The translations under genes and the position numbers were made by a program. This document shows, in pieces, positions 5,372 through 6,762 of a stretch of DNA of 6,762 bases. The stretch is from Planctomycetota bacterium (GTDB lineage Bacteria; Planctomycetota; Phycisphaerae; WQYP01), in NCBI GenBank assembly GCA_021826605.1, contig JAKAZF010000153.1, forward strand, positions 1 to 6,762. Reading direction: 5' to 3'. The notes beneath the pieces are model-generated. The model saw nothing but the letters and a program-made list of their open reading frames with translations. It had not been told where the DNA came from and made no database searches. Positions within the stretch are counted from its first letter, which is position 1, and each line of letters begins with the position of its first letter.

Positions 5372-6762
5372 TTGCTCCGTTGCAGGTTATTATTCTTCTT
5401 TTGATGGTGGCGGCATTTGACGCTGCCCCCCAGCGCCCACCCATTCACCTGTCTGGTTTCATGGTGGTTCTGCTGGTAATTTTAGCCCACGGCGGACTGC
5501 TGATCCGGGGTCGGCGGCGATTCACACGCCTGGACCAGCAGTTGCGCACCGGCGGTATCTCAAGTTTTGAAGCTGCCGGGATAATTCAAAAAACGCTTCG
5601 CCGTCTGATCGCATTAAACACAGCGCTTCTGGCGGCGGATTTGTGGGTATTCGGATTCGGCTATCTGGTTAAGTACCACTGGAATACCGCCAATATTCCC
5701 ATGTTGTCATCGATCGTCTGGCTGATCGCCCCGGTGCTGACCTGGCTGGCGATCTGGTATCTGGAATATCCGCTGGAAGTGCGGATTCATGGCATAACCG
5801 AACTTTCCCAGGGGGATGGTGATTTTCCGATTCATCCCATGCCCTCGCGCCTGCAATACGTCAATATGCAGTTCCGCCATGGATTATCGCTGCTGGTTGT
5901 GCTCCTGGGGTTTGACTTGCTGACGGTTCCGCTTACAGCGCTGCTGGAGCATCTGAACCTGGGGAATTGGTCGGCCATCGCATCGGTGGTGCCGGCCATG
6001 ATACTGTTTCTTATTTTGCCGGCGATTGTGGTGCGTTATTGGCGGACAACCCGGCTTCCGTCCGGGCCGCTGCGCACACGATTGGAGGATTTATCCCGTC
6101 GCAAAAAAGTTGGATTCATGGATATACGAATATGGAATACCTATTACCGGATTCCCAATGCGGCGATCCTGGGATTGCTGCCCTGGTGCCGATATTTTCT
6201 TCTTACAGACCTGCTTCTGGAACGCCTGGAACCGCGGCAGGTAGAAGCGGTCTTTGCCCATGAAGTAGGACATGGGTACCACCGGCATATCTGGTGGTAC
6301 CTTCTGACCTTTACTGCCGCGGATTTACTGGGTACGGGAATATCTTTGGGGGCCGGCAATTACTGGGCTTTAAGCGACAGCTCCGCCATGCTCCTGAATT
6401 TTTTCATTGTCGGCCTTCTGCTGGTTTTCGGCTTTTCTCAGGTGAGCCGATTATGCGAACACCAGGCGGACTGGTTTGCCGCCCGGCACATCGCCGACCG
6501 CGTGGGCGATGGGGTTCAGGCACCAGTGGCCTGTGCGATGGCATTTTCCCCGCACGGTGATACGGATATTTCCACACCGCCTGCCGATGAACTTGCCCCC
6601 ATCCCGCAGGAAACGCCGGCCCAGGCCGGTGCAAGAATCTTTTCCGAAAGCCTTACCCTGATTATGGGCGTTGCCAATCGACCACGCGATCGTGCCGGAT
6701 GGATGCATCCGAGCATGCAAAATCGGGTAGACCTGCTGACCGCACTGGCTGAATCTCCAAAT
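5368..6762 (+). CDS. Polytopic M48-family zinc metallopeptidase, Ste24/HtpX type (3' partial)
   Basis: The frame runs 465 codons from ATG 5368 to the window edge with no stop. M48 enzymes are membrane-associated zinc endopeptidases involved in membrane-protein quality control (HtpX), CAAX processing (Ste24) or outer-membrane-protein quality control (BepA). The catalytic motif HEVGH is at 298-302 (zinc ligands H298 and H302, general base E299), preceded by the typical V-x-A-V-F-A lead-in. The third zinc ligand is E364 in C-E-H-Q-A-D (363-368), matching the family E-x-x-A-D. H447-P-S-x-x-x-R453 matches the conserved late HPS-x-x-x-R element, so only a short C-terminus is missing. About eight hydrophobic segments are visible: near 2-17, 30-46, 80-101, 112-132, 173-193, 203-222, 308-329 and 341-358. 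Two of these lie between the HExxH and ExxAD motifs, as in HtpX and Ste24. The large N-terminal membrane part is more Ste24-like than HtpX-like. There is no BepA-type TPR domain up to the window edge. It starts 42 bp after the barrel gene and is probably in the same operon. The substrate cannot be read from the sequence. Confidence 0.88.
   Translation, partial: MIAPLQVIILLLMVAAFDAAPQRPPIHLSGFMVVLLVILAHGGLLIRGRRRFTRLDQQLRTGGISSFEAAGIIQKTLRRLIALNTALLAADLWVFGFGYLVKYHWNTANIPMLSSIVWLIAPVLTWLAIWYLEYPLEVRIHGITELSQGDGDFPIHPMPSRLQYVNMQFRHGLSLLVVLLGFDLLTVPLTALLEHLNLGNWSAIASVVPAMILFLILPAIVVRYWRTTRLPSGPLRTRLEDLSRRKKVGFMDIRIWNTYYRIPNAAILGLLPWCRYFLLTDLLLERLEPRQVEAVFAHEVGHGYHRHIWWYLLTFTAADLLGTGISLGAGNYWALSDSSAMLLNFFIVGLLLVFGFSQVSRLCEHQADWFAARHIADRVGDGVQAPVACAMAFSPHGDTDISTPPADELAPIPQETPAQAGARIFSESLTLIMGVANRPRDRAGWMHPSMQNRVDLLTALAESPN

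Noticed and set aside
5967..6720. Short open stretches in other frames over the M48 gene
   Set aside because: The frame from 5368 carries HEVGH, EHQAD and HPS motifs in the right order and spacing, so overlapping short frames are shadows.
5368..6762. Calling the peptidase htpX or bepA by name
   Set aside because: The N-terminal membrane part is too large for HtpX, and there is no signal peptide or visible TPR domain as in BepA. Only the M48 family level is supported.

Overview
The window is bacterial DNA of moderate GC content. It is packed with genes on the + strand, and every convincing gene reads left to right. Three features point to a Gram-negative, diderm lineage in the Planctomycetota/Verrucomicrobiota group: a HAF-repeat protein with a PEP-CTERM sorting tail, a very large LptD-type outer-membrane protein with no cysteines, and a second outer-membrane barrel of unfamiliar type. 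A Phycisphaerae-like planctomycete is my best guess. This is inferred from protein style, since no rRNA or other phylogenetic marker is present.

Region 1 (1-968) holds the 3' part of a secreted HAF-repeat protein ending in a PEP-CTERM signal. Its true start lies upstream of the window. Region 2 (969-1102) is the only sizeable intergenic stretch. It has a plausible sigma-70-type promoter (-10 TATGAT at 1014-1019), a 6-bp inverted repeat flanking that -10, and a possible 12-codon leader ORF preceded by a purine-rich AAGGGGG. Region 3 (1103-4252) is lptD. Region 4 (4270-5325) encodes a signal-peptide-bearing outer-membrane beta-barrel protein of unknown family. Region 5 (5368-6762) encodes most of a polytopic M48-family zinc metallopeptidase (Ste24/HtpX type). 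It has HEVGH, a downstream EHQAD zinc-ligand motif and a late HPS motif, and it runs off the right edge without a stop codon.

The last three genes are separated by only 17 and 42 bp and probably form one operon transcribed from the promoter near 1014. LptD would form the outer-membrane export gate for LPS or an LPS-like glycolipid. The neighbouring barrel would share the same envelope compartment. The M48 peptidase could act in membrane-protein or outer-membrane-protein quality control. The known link between the periplasmic M48 protease BepA and LptD assembly in E. coli makes this arrangement suggestive, but the protein here is a polytopic membrane enzyme and not a BepA orthologue. No tRNA, rRNA, CRISPR array, insertion sequence or phage gene was seen. 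No fully novel system is evident; the most interesting material is the uncharacterised barrel, its setting between lptD and an M48 protease, and the lptD leader.
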